From assembly GCA_016794025.1 (NCBI GenBank), contig JAEUKX010000078.1, positions 124,001-188,000 on the forward strand: a stretch of DNA of 64,000 bases, read 5' to 3'. How positions within the stretch are numbered: the stretch's first letter is position 1; every line of letters starts with the position of its first letter. Shown in pieces: positions 8,563-17,461 of this stretch. The notes beneath the pieces were generated by a model. The model made no database searches and was not told the origin of the DNA. It worked only from the letters and a program-made list of their open reading frames with translations. The DNA is from Rhodospirillales bacterium (lineage in GTDB: Bacteria > Pseudomonadota > Alphaproteobacteria > CACIAM-22H2). A program made the position numbers and the translations under genes.

Positions 8563-9795
8563 ATGGAGCTTTTCGATGATCCATCCGCCCGAACGCACCG
8601 ATTGGCGCGTGCCTTTTCGAATGTCGGTCACGGTTACTCGCACCTACTGACGCTGCTGTTTCCGACCGTGGTCCTTTCGCTCGACGGGGCGTGGGGCCTC
8701 AGCTACGGCGAGCTTCTGGCCTTGATGCTTGGGGGGCAGATCCTTTTCGGTGCGGCCGCCTTGCCCGCAGGATGGCTTGGCGACCGCTGGTCCGCCGTTG
8801 GTATGATGATTGTCTATTTCGTGGGAACCGGGGCGGCCGCCGTTGCCACGGGGTTTGCGCGATCGCCGGGCGAACTGGCCTTGGGGCTGGCGGTCACCGG
8901 CCTTTTCGGGTCGATCTATCATCCGGTCGGGATGGCGTGGCTCGTCCGCGTTTCCGAGCACAGGGGGCGGGCCTTGGGCGTCAACGGCGTGTACGGCGCG
9001 GTCGGGATCGCTTTGGCACCACTTGTCGCTGGCGTCCTTTCGGATTCCATCACGTGGCGCGCAGCATTCATCGTTCCCGGAGCGACGGCGGTCCTGGTTG
9101 GCGTCGCGCTGCTTGTCTGCGTCCGGACCGGGCGAGTCACGGACAGCAGGAAGGATATCAGTCCGACCGCGGATCCGGCGCGTGGGGATGCGATCCGCGC
9201 GTTCGTACTTCTGACGCTGACGATGTCGCTGGTCGGTCTGATGGGGTCGAGCTTCATGGTGATGCTGCCCAAGCTTTTCTCGGACCGCCTTGCGGGAATA
9301 ACTGAAGGCAGCGCTGTCGGCGTCGGCGCGCTGGTATCGATCGTCTATCTGTGTGCGGCGAGTGCGCAGTACTTTGGCGGCCGGCTTGCCGACCGATACT
9401 CGATGCGCAATGTCTATCTCGTTGCATTCGCAATCCAGGCGCCCGTCCTTGCCGCCACGGCGTTCGCCGAATCCTGGACGCTCCTGCTTCTGTCGATCGC
9501 GATGGTCTTCGTCAATGTCGGGTCATTGCCATCTGAAAACGGCATGCTTGCCCATTTCACTCCCGGCAAGTGGCGGGCAACGGCTTACGGGGCGAAGTTC
9601 GTGCTTGCATTGGGTGTGGGGGCGGGATGCATCCCGTTGGTTGGGCAGATCTACGATCGGACGGGCGGATTCTTCTGGCTTTTCGCGATGCTGTCCGCCT
9701 GCGCCGCGATCGTTGCGATCGTTGCGGCGTTTCTGCCCGACGACAAGTCGGGATCGCCGGTCGTGGCAAGTCCAGCTCCGCAGGCGGCCGAATAG
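8563..9795 (+). CDS. MFS transporter
   Basis: About 410 residues with 12 membrane segments. The loop 2-3 motif is GWLGDRWSAVGMM and the equivalent in the second half is GRLADRYSMRNV. GLFGSIYHPVGMAWLVRVSE resembles the fosmidomycin-resistance/NarK-like MFS subgroup, but the substrate is not determinable. The frame opens at a TTG (8527); the ATG at 8563 is preferred because the protein before it is not membrane-like. Its stop is 4 bp from the stop of the convergent metY gene. Confidence 0.87.
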   Translation: MELFDDPSARTHRLARAFSNVGHGYSHLLTLLFPTVVLSLDGAWGLSYGELLALMLGGQILFGAAALPAGWLGDRWSAVGMMIVYFVGTGAAAVATGFARSPGELALGLAVTGLFGSIYHPVGMAWLVRVSEHRGRALGVNGVYGAVGIALAPLVAGVLSDSITWRAAFIVPGATAVLVGVALLVCVRTGRVTDSRKDISPTADPARGDAIRAFVLLTLTMSLVGLMGSSFMVMLPKLFSDRLAGITEGSAVGVGALVSIVYLCAASAQYFGGRLADRYSMRNVYLVAFAIQAPVLAATAFAESWTLLLLSIAMVFVNVGSLPSENGMLAHFTPGKWRATAYGAKFVLALGVGAGCIPLVGQIYDRTGGFFWLFAMLSACAAIVAIVAAFLPDDKSGSPVVASPAPQAAE

Positions 9796-9799
9796 CAAG

Positions 9800-11092
9800 T
9801 CAACCCGGCAGGTCGCGAAGCGCTCGCTCCAGATCGCGGATGAGATCATCCGCGCTTTCAAGACCGATCGATAGACGGATCGTATCGGGGCCGGCTCCCG
9901 CTGCGACCTGCTGTTCGGCCGTCAATTGCCGATGCGTCGTTGAAGCCGGATGAATGACGAGGGACCGCGTGTCACCGATATTCGCGAGATGACTGAAGAG
10001 TTCGAGGCGTTCGACAAGAGCGACGCCGGCCGCATAACCGCCGCGCAGTCCGAAGGTGAAGACTGAGCCAGGTCCAAGCGGAAGATACTTCAAGGCAAGC
10101 TGCCGGTAGGGGCTGGACTCAAGCCCTGCGTACGAGACCCACCCGACCGCCGGGTGGCGCTCGAGAAACTCGGCAACGGCCTGTGCATTTCGGACGTGCC
10201 GCTCCATTCGCAGGTGAAGCGTCTCGATCCCGGTGATCGTCAGAAACGCGTTGAGTGGCGCCATAGTCGGGCCGAGATCGCGAAGGCCGACCGCGCGCGT
10301 CTTCATCGAATAACCGAAATCGCCGAACGTCTCTGCAAAGCGCAGTCCGTGATAGGCGGGGTCGGGTTCGGTCATGGAAGGGAATTTTCCTTTTGCGCCA
10401 AACCAATCAAAGCGGCCACTTTCCACAATGGCGCCCCCCATCGCGTTTCCGTGCCCGGACAGGAACTTCGTCGTGGAATGCACGATAACGTCGGCGCCCC
10501 AGTCGAAGGGTCGGCAAAGGAAAGGGGTTGCAAGGGTATTGTCGACGATCAGCGGAATGCTGGCGTTTCGGGCGATTTCCGCGATCGGCTCGATATCCAC
10601 GATCGAGCCCCCGGGATTCGCAAGCACCTCGCAGAATATCGCCTTCGTCCGATGGCCAATCGCATCCCTGAAATTCGCCGGATCGGACGGATCGACAAAC
10701 TTGCAGGTCCATCCGAATTTGCGGAAGGCATGTGTGAACTGCGTGACCGATCCACCGTAAAGGTGGCGACTGGCGATGAAGTCGTCGCCAGGCTCCATGA
10801 TCGAAAAGAAGGCCAGCAACTGGGCGGCGTGTCCGGAGGCGGCGCAGACGGCGGCTCGCCCGCCTTCGAGGCTCGCAAGGCGCTCCTCCAGTACGGCAAC
10901 CGTGGGATTTGTCAGCCGGGAGTAGATGTAGCCGAATGTCTGGAGATTGAAGAGAGATGCGGCGTGATCGGCGTCGTCAAAGACATAGGCAGTCGTCTGG
11001 TAGATCGGAGTAGATCGGGCACCCGTGACGGGATCCGGCGAGGCGCCCGCATGGATTGCGCGTGTTGCGAAATCGAACTTCGGATCGGCCAT
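9800..11092 (-). CDS. metY: O-acetylhomoserine sulfhydrylase (aminocarboxypropyltransferase)
   Basis: A 430-residue Cys/Met-metabolism PLP enzyme, the normal length for the family. It makes homocysteine from O-acetyl-L-homoserine and sulfide in direct-sulfhydrylation methionine synthesis. It has YSRLTNPT near residue 57, the Asp in VDNTLATP and the PLP lysine K209 in HSTTKFLSGHG. MetY-type features (RAIHAGASPDPVTGARSTPI start, long insert before the active-site lysine) separate it from cystathionine gamma-synthase. It is divergent from the MFS gene at 11169 with about 75 bp between; no SAM riboswitch is visible in that short space. Confidence 0.93.
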   Translation of the reverse strand: MADPKFDFATRAIHAGASPDPVTGARSTPIYQTTAYVFDDADHAASLFNLQTFGYIYSRLTNPTVAVLEERLASLEGGRAAVCAASGHAAQLLAFFSIMEPGDDFIASRHLYGGSVTQFTHAFRKFGWTCKFVDPSDPANFRDAIGHRTKAIFCEVLANPGGSIVDIEPIAEIARNASIPLIVDNTLATPFLCRPFDWGADVIVHSTTKFLSGHGNAMGGAIVESGRFDWFGAKGKFPSMTEPDPAYHGLRFAETFGDFGYSMKTRAVGLRDLGPTMAPLNAFLTITGIETLHLRMERHVRNAQAVAEFLERHPAVGWVSYAGLESSPYRQLALKYLPLGPGSVFTFGLRGGYAAGVALVERLELFSHLANIGDTRSLVIHPASTTHRQLTAEQQVAAGAGPDTIRLSIGLESADDLIRDLERALRDLPG

Positions 11093-11168
11093 TTACTTGC
11101 TTCCCGGTTGGCAGTGTCGGAATGTTGCACCGGACCGGGCTGATTGGAAGCCTTGATCGTGGGGCGTG

Positions 11169-12365
11169 ATGGGGGAGTGGCGGCTAGTCGGGCTTCTTGC
11201 GGTGGGGCAGCTCATCGTCTGGGGTGCCCTTTACTATGCGTTTGCGGTGATCGTCTCGCCAATGGAGGCCGAGCTTGGCTGGGCGAAGACTGAAACGAAC
11301 GGCGCATTGACCGTTGGGCTGCTGGTGGCCGGGGTTTCCGCTGTCCCCGTCGGGCAATGGATCGATCGCCACGGCGCCTATTGGCCCATGTCCTGCGGCG
11401 CGATCGCCGGCGGTTGCCTTCTCGTGGCGTGGTCGTTCGTTCAGTCGCCGTGGCAGTTCTTCGTCGTCTGGGCGGCACTCGGGACCACACTGGCGGCTAC
11501 GCTATATGAACCGGCATTTGCCGTGATCGCAGCCAACGTACGCGAATGGCGCCGTGGAATTCTTTACCTGACGTTCGTCGGCGGCCTGGCGAGCACGGTT
11601 TTCGTGCCGTTCTCGCAATGGCTTGTCGATGGTTGGGATTGGCGAGTGGCCCTTCGCGTACTGGGAGGGGTTGTCGCGCTATGTGCAGGTGGCATTCACC
11701 TGGCCGTTTTGCCGGGAACGCGCGCGCGGGGCGAAGGGGCAGCCATAGCCGACTCGCGGGCGAACCAGCCGTCCGCGCTCAGAACAGCATTCGGCAACGC
11801 GGCCTTCTGGTATATCGGAATCGCCTATTTTGGGTACAACTTTGCCGGCGCCGCCCTAGTGTTTCATCTCATTCCGCTTCTCGCGGAACGCAATGTCGAT
11901 GCAGGAACGATCGTGGCGGTCTGGGCGACCATCGGCCCGATGCAGGTTGCCGGGCGAGTGGTACTTATGGCCCTTGGGTCGCGCGCCGATGCCCGTTCGA
12001 CCGGACGGGCTGCCATAGTTCTGCTTCCGGTCTCGATTGCAGCTCTTCTGCTGACGGATGCAGACGTGGCGGTGCTGTTTTTCTTTGCGGGTCTCTATGG
12101 CGCTTCAAATGGCATGATGACAATTGTCCGCGGGACAATCGTGCCCGAACTGCTCGGGCCACGCGGATACGCCACGATCGGCGGCGCGCTGTCCCTGCCG
12201 GCGAACGTCGCACGCGCGATCGCGCCACTTGCGGCAGCGTACATCTGGTCCATCGCCGGTTACGCGGGATTGCTGTGGGTCCTGCTTGCGATTTGCATTC
12301 TGGCCGCGGCGGCCTTCTGGATCGCAAGTACGAAACGTGCGACGGACGCGAACATCGCGCGATAG
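11169..12365 (+). CDS. MFS transporter
   Basis: 398 residues with about 12 membrane helices. The loop 2-3 signature is weak (GQWIDRHGAYWP), and the mid-protein GSRADARSTGR is the degenerate second copy. The overall pattern is that of the monocarboxylate/oxalate-formate-like MFS group (ALYYAFAVIVSPMEAELGW near the N-terminus). GTG at 11166 and ATG at 11169 are adjacent possible starts. A LysR gene follows 181 bp downstream on the same strand and might control it; the substrate is unknown. Confidence 0.85.
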   Translation: MGEWRLVGLLAVGQLIVWGALYYAFAVIVSPMEAELGWAKTETNGALTVGLLVAGVSAVPVGQWIDRHGAYWPMSCGAIAGGCLLVAWSFVQSPWQFFVVWAALGTTLAATLYEPAFAVIAANVREWRRGILYLTFVGGLASTVFVPFSQWLVDGWDWRVALRVLGGVVALCAGGIHLAVLPGTRARGEGAAIADSRANQPSALRTAFGNAAFWYIGIAYFGYNFAGAALVFHLIPLLAERNVDAGTIVAVWATIGPMQVAGRVVLMALGSRADARSTGRAAIVLLPVSIAALLLTDADVAVLFFFAGLYGASNGMMTIVRGTIVPELLGPRGYATIGGALSLPANVARAIAPLAAAYIWSIAGYAGLLWVLLAICILAAAAFWIASTKRATDANIAR

Positions 12366-12510
12366 GCGTCCTGCCTCATCCGGCCGGCGTTCCATTTGTG
12401 AAATTCCACGACGTCTTTCGGTATGGAGTACATGGTGCGCTCCGTTGCTGGTGTGTACGCACAACATCCACGGATTCACCTGTGGCGATAAGCCGGCTCC
12501 ACGGACTATC

Positions 12511-12533
12511 ATTTGTTCCTTTCAGGAACAAAT
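12511..12533. promoter_or_regulatory. Perfect palindrome upstream of LysR gene (candidate operator)
   Basis: ATTTGTTCCT-TTC-AGGAACAAAT: two perfect 10-base arms around a 3-base centre, ending 13 bases before the LysR start. It contains several T-N11-A alignments as expected for LysR boxes. Autoregulation is the simplest reading. It also touches the ribosome site (AATAGGTG), so it would fold as a hairpin in mRNA. Confidence 0.6.
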
Positions 12534-12546
12534 AGGTGCCCAAAAT

Positions 12547-13440
12547 ATGGATCGGACAAGCGAGATGTCTGCCTTCGTCGAGATAGCGGACAGGAAGAGC
12601 TATTCCGCTGCGGCAAGATTCCTCCGCGTCACGCCCTCGGCGCTCTCGAAACTGGTTGCGCGGTTAGAGGGGAGGCTCGGGGTATCGTTAATCAAGCGCA
12701 CGACACGTCGGCTCTCCCTGACCCCAGAGGGCGAGGCATATCTGCGACGAGCGCGCCGGATCGTCGAGGATATCGAGAACATCGAGCGCGAAGTCGCGGG
12801 ATTTCGGGACCGGCCGCGCGGGATCCTTCGGGTCAACTGCGGACACGCGTTCGCGTTGCATCAGCTGATCCCGGCGTTGCCGGAGTTCACCAAGGCAAAT
12901 CCGGACCTGGAGATCGAGCTCTCGCTAGATGACCGGCGCGCGAATCTCGTCGAGATCGGGGCCGATGTCGCGATCCGGATCGGAGAAGTCGGCGATGATC
13001 AGCTTGTGGCCCGGCGCATCTGCATGCTGAGGCGGACGATCTGTGCGGCGCCATCCTATCTTGCGCGGCGCGGCACCCCTCGGTCTCCGGCCGATCTCCT
13101 GCGACATGACTGCATCACGCTTACCGGGTACCCGAGTCTTTCGAAGTGGCCGTTCCGATCCGGTGAAATCGAGGTGCGTGGCCCCGTTTCCGCGGACAGC
13201 GCAAGCGCGGTCCTCGAACTCGGTTTGCAAGGCATGGGGATTGTCCGGTTTTCGGATTTCGTCTTCGCGGATTTTGTCCGCGATGGCAGACTTGTGGTGG
13301 TCCTGCCGGATGATCATCTTCCGACGCCCGTCCCGGTGTCCGTTGTGTATCGACCAACCCGGCAACGGGCACCGAAAGTCTCGGCCTTCGTACGTTTCAT
13401 GCAGGGGCGTTTCGCGCATGCGCCCTGGCGCATCGATTGA
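12547..13440 (+). CDS. LysR-family transcriptional regulator
   Basis: 297 residues: N-terminal winged HTH (MSAFVEIADRKSYSAAARFL, then TPSALSKLVARLEGRLGVSL) and a periplasmic-binding-like effector domain from about residue 90. The TTRRLSLTPEG signature matches the AaeR/CrgA-like LysR branch. The open frame extends 141 codons upstream, but the HTH begins right at the ATG at 12547 and TAGGTG precedes it, so that start is used. The inducer is unknown. Unlike most LysR genes it has no divergent partner; its target may be the MFS gene upstream or something distant. Confidence 0.9.
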   Translation: MDRTSEMSAFVEIADRKSYSAAARFLRVTPSALSKLVARLEGRLGVSLIKRTTRRLSLTPEGEAYLRRARRIVEDIENIEREVAGFRDRPRGILRVNCGHAFALHQLIPALPEFTKANPDLEIELSLDDRRANLVEIGADVAIRIGEVGDDQLVARRICMLRRTICAAPSYLARRGTPRSPADLLRHDCITLTGYPSLSKWPFRSGEIEVRGPVSADSASAVLELGLQGMGIVRFSDFVFADFVRDGRLVVVLPDDHLPTPVPVSVVYRPTRQRAPKVSAFVRFMQGRFAHAPWRID

Positions 13441-13478
13441 CCTTGATCGACCCGTAAGGGACGGGCACTCTGCGGAAA

Positions 13479-14663
13479 GTGGGGGACGCCAGTTCGGTGC
13501 GCAGTTCCATCTATTCAATGATCGAGAATGACGGCGTCCCGTCCTGGCGCCGTAACGTCGTCAATGCCTTTTTCACGATGACGATCGTTCTTTGGCTCGC
13601 CGAAGGCGTGCTGCGGACCGTGCCGGCCAATGGTGGCAGGTTCGGAGGCGTGTTCGGTGAGATCGAGTGGGTCGTTTCCATCGCTTTCGTCGTGGATTGG
13701 CTGCTTCGCGTCTGGACCGCACCCGAGCGCTTTCATGCCGGGGCCATGTCCAATCTTCGTGCAAGGGTGGGGTACGTCCTCTCGCCGATGGGCATTGTCG
13801 ATCTGGCCGTCCCTTTGGCGTTTTTTCTCGGAAAGGCCTTCTCCCGATCGCATTCTCCGGCAGTCGAGTTGGTAGAACTCTGTGCCGTATTCAAATTGAC
13901 CCGGTATTTTCCGGGGCTCGATCTTGTTTTCGCAGTTCTCCGGACCGAACTTCGGCCGCTCGGGGCAGCGCTCGCGGCAATGCTGACCCTTCTCCTGCTT
14001 GCGTCGAGCTCGATGTATTACCTCGAACGCGACGCCCAGCCGGAGATGTTTGCTTCGATTCCGCATGCGATGTGGTGGGGCATTGTCACAATCGCCACGG
14101 TCGGATACGGCGACATGGCGCCAGTGACGGCGTTGGGAAAGCTGACGGCAGGCGGCGTTCTTCTTGTTGGTATCGCACTTTTCGCGGTGCCGGCAGGTAT
14201 CCTTGCGAACGGATTTGCAACCGAACTCAAGAAGCGCGAGTTCATCGTCACCTGGCGTTTGATCGCGAAACTGCCAATTTTCTCGGATCTCGATGCGGCG
14301 GTGATCGCGTCGATTGCCCGATTGCTTCAGCCGCGGGCCATGCCGAAGGACAGCGTGATCGTCCGGAAGGGCGAGCCGGGGCACGCGATGTATTTCATTC
14401 TCAATGGGCAAGCCGAGGTCCACATCGAGCCTAAAAGCGTGATGCTGGGTCCGGGGACCTACTTCGGAGAGATCGCCCTTTTGATGGATGTGCCACGAGG
14501 GGCAACGGTGGTCGCCAACACGGACTGCGAATTGCTCGAACTCGGCGCGACGGAATTCCGGCGGGTCTGCATCGAATACCCGCAGCTCAAGGCGCGCGTC
14601 GAACGGGAGGCGGCTGCCCGTCTAGGTCGAGACCGCGCGACGCAGCCTGTCAAAGGCGAATGA
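13479..14663 (+). CDS. Cyclic-nucleotide-gated potassium channel (MlotiK1-like)
   Basis: 394 residues: a six-helix voltage-sensor-like channel core with the K+ selectivity filter TVGYGD (about residue 204-209), then a C-terminal cyclic-nucleotide-binding domain (about 265-385) with the phosphate-binding cassette GEIALLMDVPRGATV, whose Arg contacts the cyclic phosphate. It has no C-linker of eukaryotic length, as in MlotiK1. S4 is poor in positive charges, so gating is likely ligand-driven rather than voltage-driven. The start is GTG at 13479; an ATG at 13518 is possible. Its stop overlaps the start of the DMT gene. Confidence 0.9.
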   Translation: MGDASSVRSSIYSMIENDGVPSWRRNVVNAFFTMTIVLWLAEGVLRTVPANGGRFGGVFGEIEWVVSIAFVVDWLLRVWTAPERFHAGAMSNLRARVGYVLSPMGIVDLAVPLAFFLGKAFSRSHSPAVELVELCAVFKLTRYFPGLDLVFAVLRTELRPLGAALAAMLTLLLLASSSMYYLERDAQPEMFASIPHAMWWGIVTIATVGYGDMAPVTALGKLTAGGVLLVGIALFAVPAGILANGFATELKKREFIVTWRLIAKLPIFSDLDAAVIASIARLLQPRAMPKDSVIVRKGEPGHAMYFILNGQAEVHIEPKSVMLGPGTYFGEIALLMDVPRGATVVANTDCELLELGATEFRRVCIEYPQLKARVEREAAARLGRDRATQPVKGE

Positions 14664-15562
14664 TGTCGCAGGTCGTTCCAACGGAGCCGGATACCCGGCG
14701 CGATAACCTGCGCGCGGCCGGATATATGACTCTGTCGACGGTCTTCTTCTCGATCAACGATGCGATCATGAAATTCCTTTCGTCGGAGATTCCCATGCTC
14801 CAGGCGATGGCAATTCGCGGGGCGATTGTCTCGATCGGCCTCGTCCTTCTTGCGTACCACTCGGGTGCGCTGAAGCGCTGGACGAGCATTGCGGATCCGG
14901 TCGTCGTCGGACGTTCCACCTTCGAAACGGTCGGGTCGTTCGCATTCATGCTGTCGTTGCCGCATATTCCGCTCGCGTCCGCGATCGCATTGAACATGGC
15001 GACCCCGCTTTGCGCGCTGCCTCTGGCGGCAATCGTCCTGCGCGAACGATACGGCTGGCGGCGGATCGCGGCGGTACTTGTCGGGTTCTTCGGGGTAATG
15101 CTCATCCTTCAGCCGTCGACCGATGGGGTCGATCCGTGGCTGCTGCTTTCGTTCACGTCGTCTCTGTTCTTTGCGATGCGGGATGTCGCGACACGGCGGA
15201 TTTCCGGCGAGATCCCGACATCGCTGGTGGCGCTGGCAATGGCCGTTGTCGTGACGGTGACAACGGGCACCGTGAGCTATCTGGACGGCTGGATCTGGAT
15301 CAGCGGGAAGCAGGCCGGGCTCCTCTGCGTCGCCGCAGTCATGGTCGGGTTTGGTTATACGCTCGTCGTCAAGGCGATGCGCCAGGGTGAAGTCAGCCTT
15401 ACGGGAGCGTTCAGGTACTCGGCGTTGTTCTGGGCAACAGCCTTCGGGTGGCTGCTCTGGCGTGAAATCCCGAATTCCACTGCATGGCTGGGGATAGCCC
15501 TCATCCTCAGCGCCGGGCTCTATGCATTGCACCGGGAGCGCGTCCGCGCCCGCCGAACATGA
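14660..15562 (+). CDS. DMT-superfamily (EamA) transporter, copy 1
   Basis: 300 residues, ten membrane helices in two EamA repeats (about 20-150 and 165-295). The start ATGATG overlaps the channel gene's TGA, and the stop overlaps the start of a second DMT gene (ATGA), so the three genes should be co-translated. The paired lines MRDVATRRI and FRYSALFWATAFGWLLWRE recur in the next gene, showing tandem duplication. The substrate is unknown; this family usually exports metabolites or amino acids. Confidence 0.87.
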   Translation: MMSQVVPTEPDTRRDNLRAAGYMTLSTVFFSINDAIMKFLSSEIPMLQAMAIRGAIVSIGLVLLAYHSGALKRWTSIADPVVVGRSTFETVGSFAFMLSLPHIPLASAIALNMATPLCALPLAAIVLRERYGWRRIAAVLVGFFGVMLILQPSTDGVDPWLLLSFTSSLFFAMRDVATRRISGEIPTSLVALAMAVVVTVTTGTVSYLDGWIWISGKQAGLLCVAAVMVGFGYTLVVKAMRQGEVSLTGAFRYSALFWATAFGWLLWREIPNSTAWLGIALILSAGLYALHRERVRARRT

Positions 15563-16446
15563 ATAACCAGAAATATCGAGCGATCGGATACATGGTTGCG
15601 TCGATGGCGCTTTTCGTCGTTTCCGACACGCTGATGAAGCTCGCTAGCGACGACGTGCCGGCGGCCCAGATGCTGGTCGTCCGAGGCGCGATCCTCGGCA
15701 CGGCAGTCCTGGTCGTGCTCTGGAGATCGGGGCTCCTCGTCCACGTCCGGGAAATCGGCCACCCCGATGCGATCCTTCGGACCCTCTGCGAGGGTGCCGG
15801 GACTGTTGCCTATATCCTGTCCCTTGCGCACATCCCGATCGCTACGGCCTTGGCGATCCACATGTCGACGCCGCTGTTTGTTCTGCCGTTTGCGGCCTGG
15901 ATACTCGGGGAACGGATCGGCGCCCTGCAGATTTCCGCCGTCACGGTCGGTTTGCTTGGTGTCATGCTGGTCCTGCAGCCGGCCGCTGCCGGGCCCGATC
16001 ACTGGGTCTTGGTCAGCGCAACTTCGGCCGTGCTGTTCGCATTGCGCGATACGATGACAAGAAGATTGCGTGCCTCCCTGCCGAGCATGCTTGTAATGGC
16101 TGCTGGCATTGCGGCCGGCATTCTCGCGGCCAGCATCGATGTTGCCGCGCGCGGATGGGAGCCGGTCAGCCGGAGTGCGTGGTTCGCCGCTGCGGGTTCG
16201 GCCGTGTTTGTCGGCTTCGGAATGCTTTTCCTGATCCGTTCGATGCGCGGGGCGGATGTCAGCATGGTCTCGCCGTTCCGGTACACGGCGATCATCTGGG
16301 CGACCGCATCAGGTTATCTGGTGTGGGGGACGCTGCCCGATTTCTGGACGATTGGCGGCGTCAGCCTGATCTGCGTCGGCGGGCTTATCGCACTCCGGTT
16401 GGCGCGGATCAACGCCAAAGACCGCGCTCCGCAAGCCAGCGATTGA
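15559..16446 (+). CDS. DMT-superfamily (EamA) transporter, copy 2
   Basis: 295 residues with ten helices, clearly related to the preceding gene (LRDTMTRRL and FRYTAIIWATASGYLVWG correspond to its copies). The ATG at 15559 overlaps the previous stop. A longer frame from 15484 exists but is basic and non-membrane, so it is rejected. The last 38 bases overlap, tail to tail, the minus-strand lipoprotein gene. The pair may function as two homodimers or one heterodimer; the sequence does not decide. Confidence 0.86.
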   Translation: MNNQKYRAIGYMVASMALFVVSDTLMKLASDDVPAAQMLVVRGAILGTAVLVVLWRSGLLVHVREIGHPDAILRTLCEGAGTVAYILSLAHIPIATALAIHMSTPLFVLPFAAWILGERIGALQISAVTVGLLGVMLVLQPAAAGPDHWVLVSATSAVLFALRDTMTRRLRASLPSMLVMAAGIAAGILAASIDVAARGWEPVSRSAWFAAAGSAVFVGFGMLFLIRSMRGADVSMVSPFRYTAIIWATASGYLVWGTLPDFWTIGGVSLICVGGLIALRLARINAKDRAPQASD

Positions 16447-17461
16447 TTGCCGCCGCGATATCGGCGTTGTTCCGGTCCATCATCATCACGTGACTGTTCC
16501 CCGTGATGCCGATCTGGGGGAGGTCGATCACAGTCACGAATCCTCCGGCCGCCCGGACCTCGTCGAAATATCGCAGCCCGCTGCCCTTGATCATTGGCCA
16601 ACGCGGGTCCTGATCGATGAAGTCGCCGTAGAGGGCGAGAACCGGCACACCCTTGATCTTCTCGATCGACGCCGTTTCGCCGACGCCCGCCGGTTCGACC
16701 GCAACAAGCGCCCTGATCTTGTCTGCTCTCGCTTCGGCAGCCCGGAAGGCAAGCTGGCCACCCTGGCCATGCGCGATGACCGCACAGGGGCAGATCCGGT
16801 CGATTGCCGCAATATAGGCGGCGAGGGCGGCATCATCGGTCGTTGTCCAGCGGGGAACGAACTGGCGTACGAACTTGTCGTAGGCATCGATCGGGAACTG
16901 GCTGCCCGGCATCAGTTCGCGCTTTGTGTAACTGCCGGCTCCATTGCCGATGCGGAAGCGCTCGAAAGGCTCGTTCTTCGCCAGGAATATCGGCGCGCCT
17001 TCGAATGTCTGGGACCAGCCTGCGCGCCCGCGTTCTACCGCATCGACGTTATAGACAGGCCAGCCGCGGCGCAGAAAATAATTCAACCAGCCTTCGCGGC
17101 CGTCTGGCGTCGTCTCGTACTCGACACCGGTCATGCCACCGCCGTGCATGAACAGGATGGGCAGGATCGAGCGGCGGCTTGCGGGCACGAAGTATTGAAC
17201 GTAGGCCTGCTCGACCGAAAACGTTCCGTTTGGATCAATGCGGACGGTAATGCCACCCGGCGACAGGGCAAGATCGCGCGTGGGTTGGCCGGATATTGTG
17301 ACGTCGCGGCCGCCGACGTGAAAGGATCCCATGTCGGCGAGCTGCAATGGGCCGTTCTCGGATCCAGACGAACTGCCGCCGCACGCTGCAACGAGCATGG
17401 TTGGAAGAAGCAGGCTCGCCAGGACCAGGGAGCGGCGGAGCATATTCCGGATGGAGATCAT
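16409..17461 (-). CDS. Lipoprotein with alpha/beta-hydrolase fold lacking the nucleophile serine
   Basis: 350 residues. A lipoprotein signal ends in VAAC with lipidation at Cys27. The body is an alpha/beta hydrolase: oxyanion-side MHGGGMTGVEY (about 105-115), AVERGRAGW (141-149), the nucleophile elbow at 229-234 reading AHGQGG, an acid strand with LYGDFID (277-283) and a late His324 in GNSHVMMMD. Relatives have A-H-S-Q-G-G at the elbow; here position 232 is Gly (codon GGC, one transition from AGC Ser). It is therefore probably inactive as a serine esterase while keeping the other triad residues. It is the last gene of a three-gene operon, overlapping its neighbour as ATGA. Confidence 0.82.
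   Translation of the reverse strand: MISIRNMLRRSLVLASLLLPTMLVAACGGSSSGSENGPLQLADMGSFHVGGRDVTISGQPTRDLALSPGGITVRIDPNGTFSVEQAYVQYFVPASRRSILPILFMHGGGMTGVEYETTPDGREGWLNYFLRRGWPVYNVDAVERGRAGWSQTFEGAPIFLAKNEPFERFRIGNGAGSYTKRELMPGSQFPIDAYDKFVRQFVPRWTTTDDAALAAYIAAIDRICPCAVIAHGQGGQLAFRAAEARADKIRALVAVEPAGVGETASIEKIKGVPVLALYGDFIDQDPRWPMIKGSGLRYFDEVRAAGGFVTVIDLPQIGITGNSHVMMMDRNNADIAAAINRWLAERGLWR

Noticed and set aside
11093-11168. SAM riboswitch before metY
   Set aside because: Only about 75 bp are available to the divergent gene and no conserved SAM-II pseudoknot pattern is visible.
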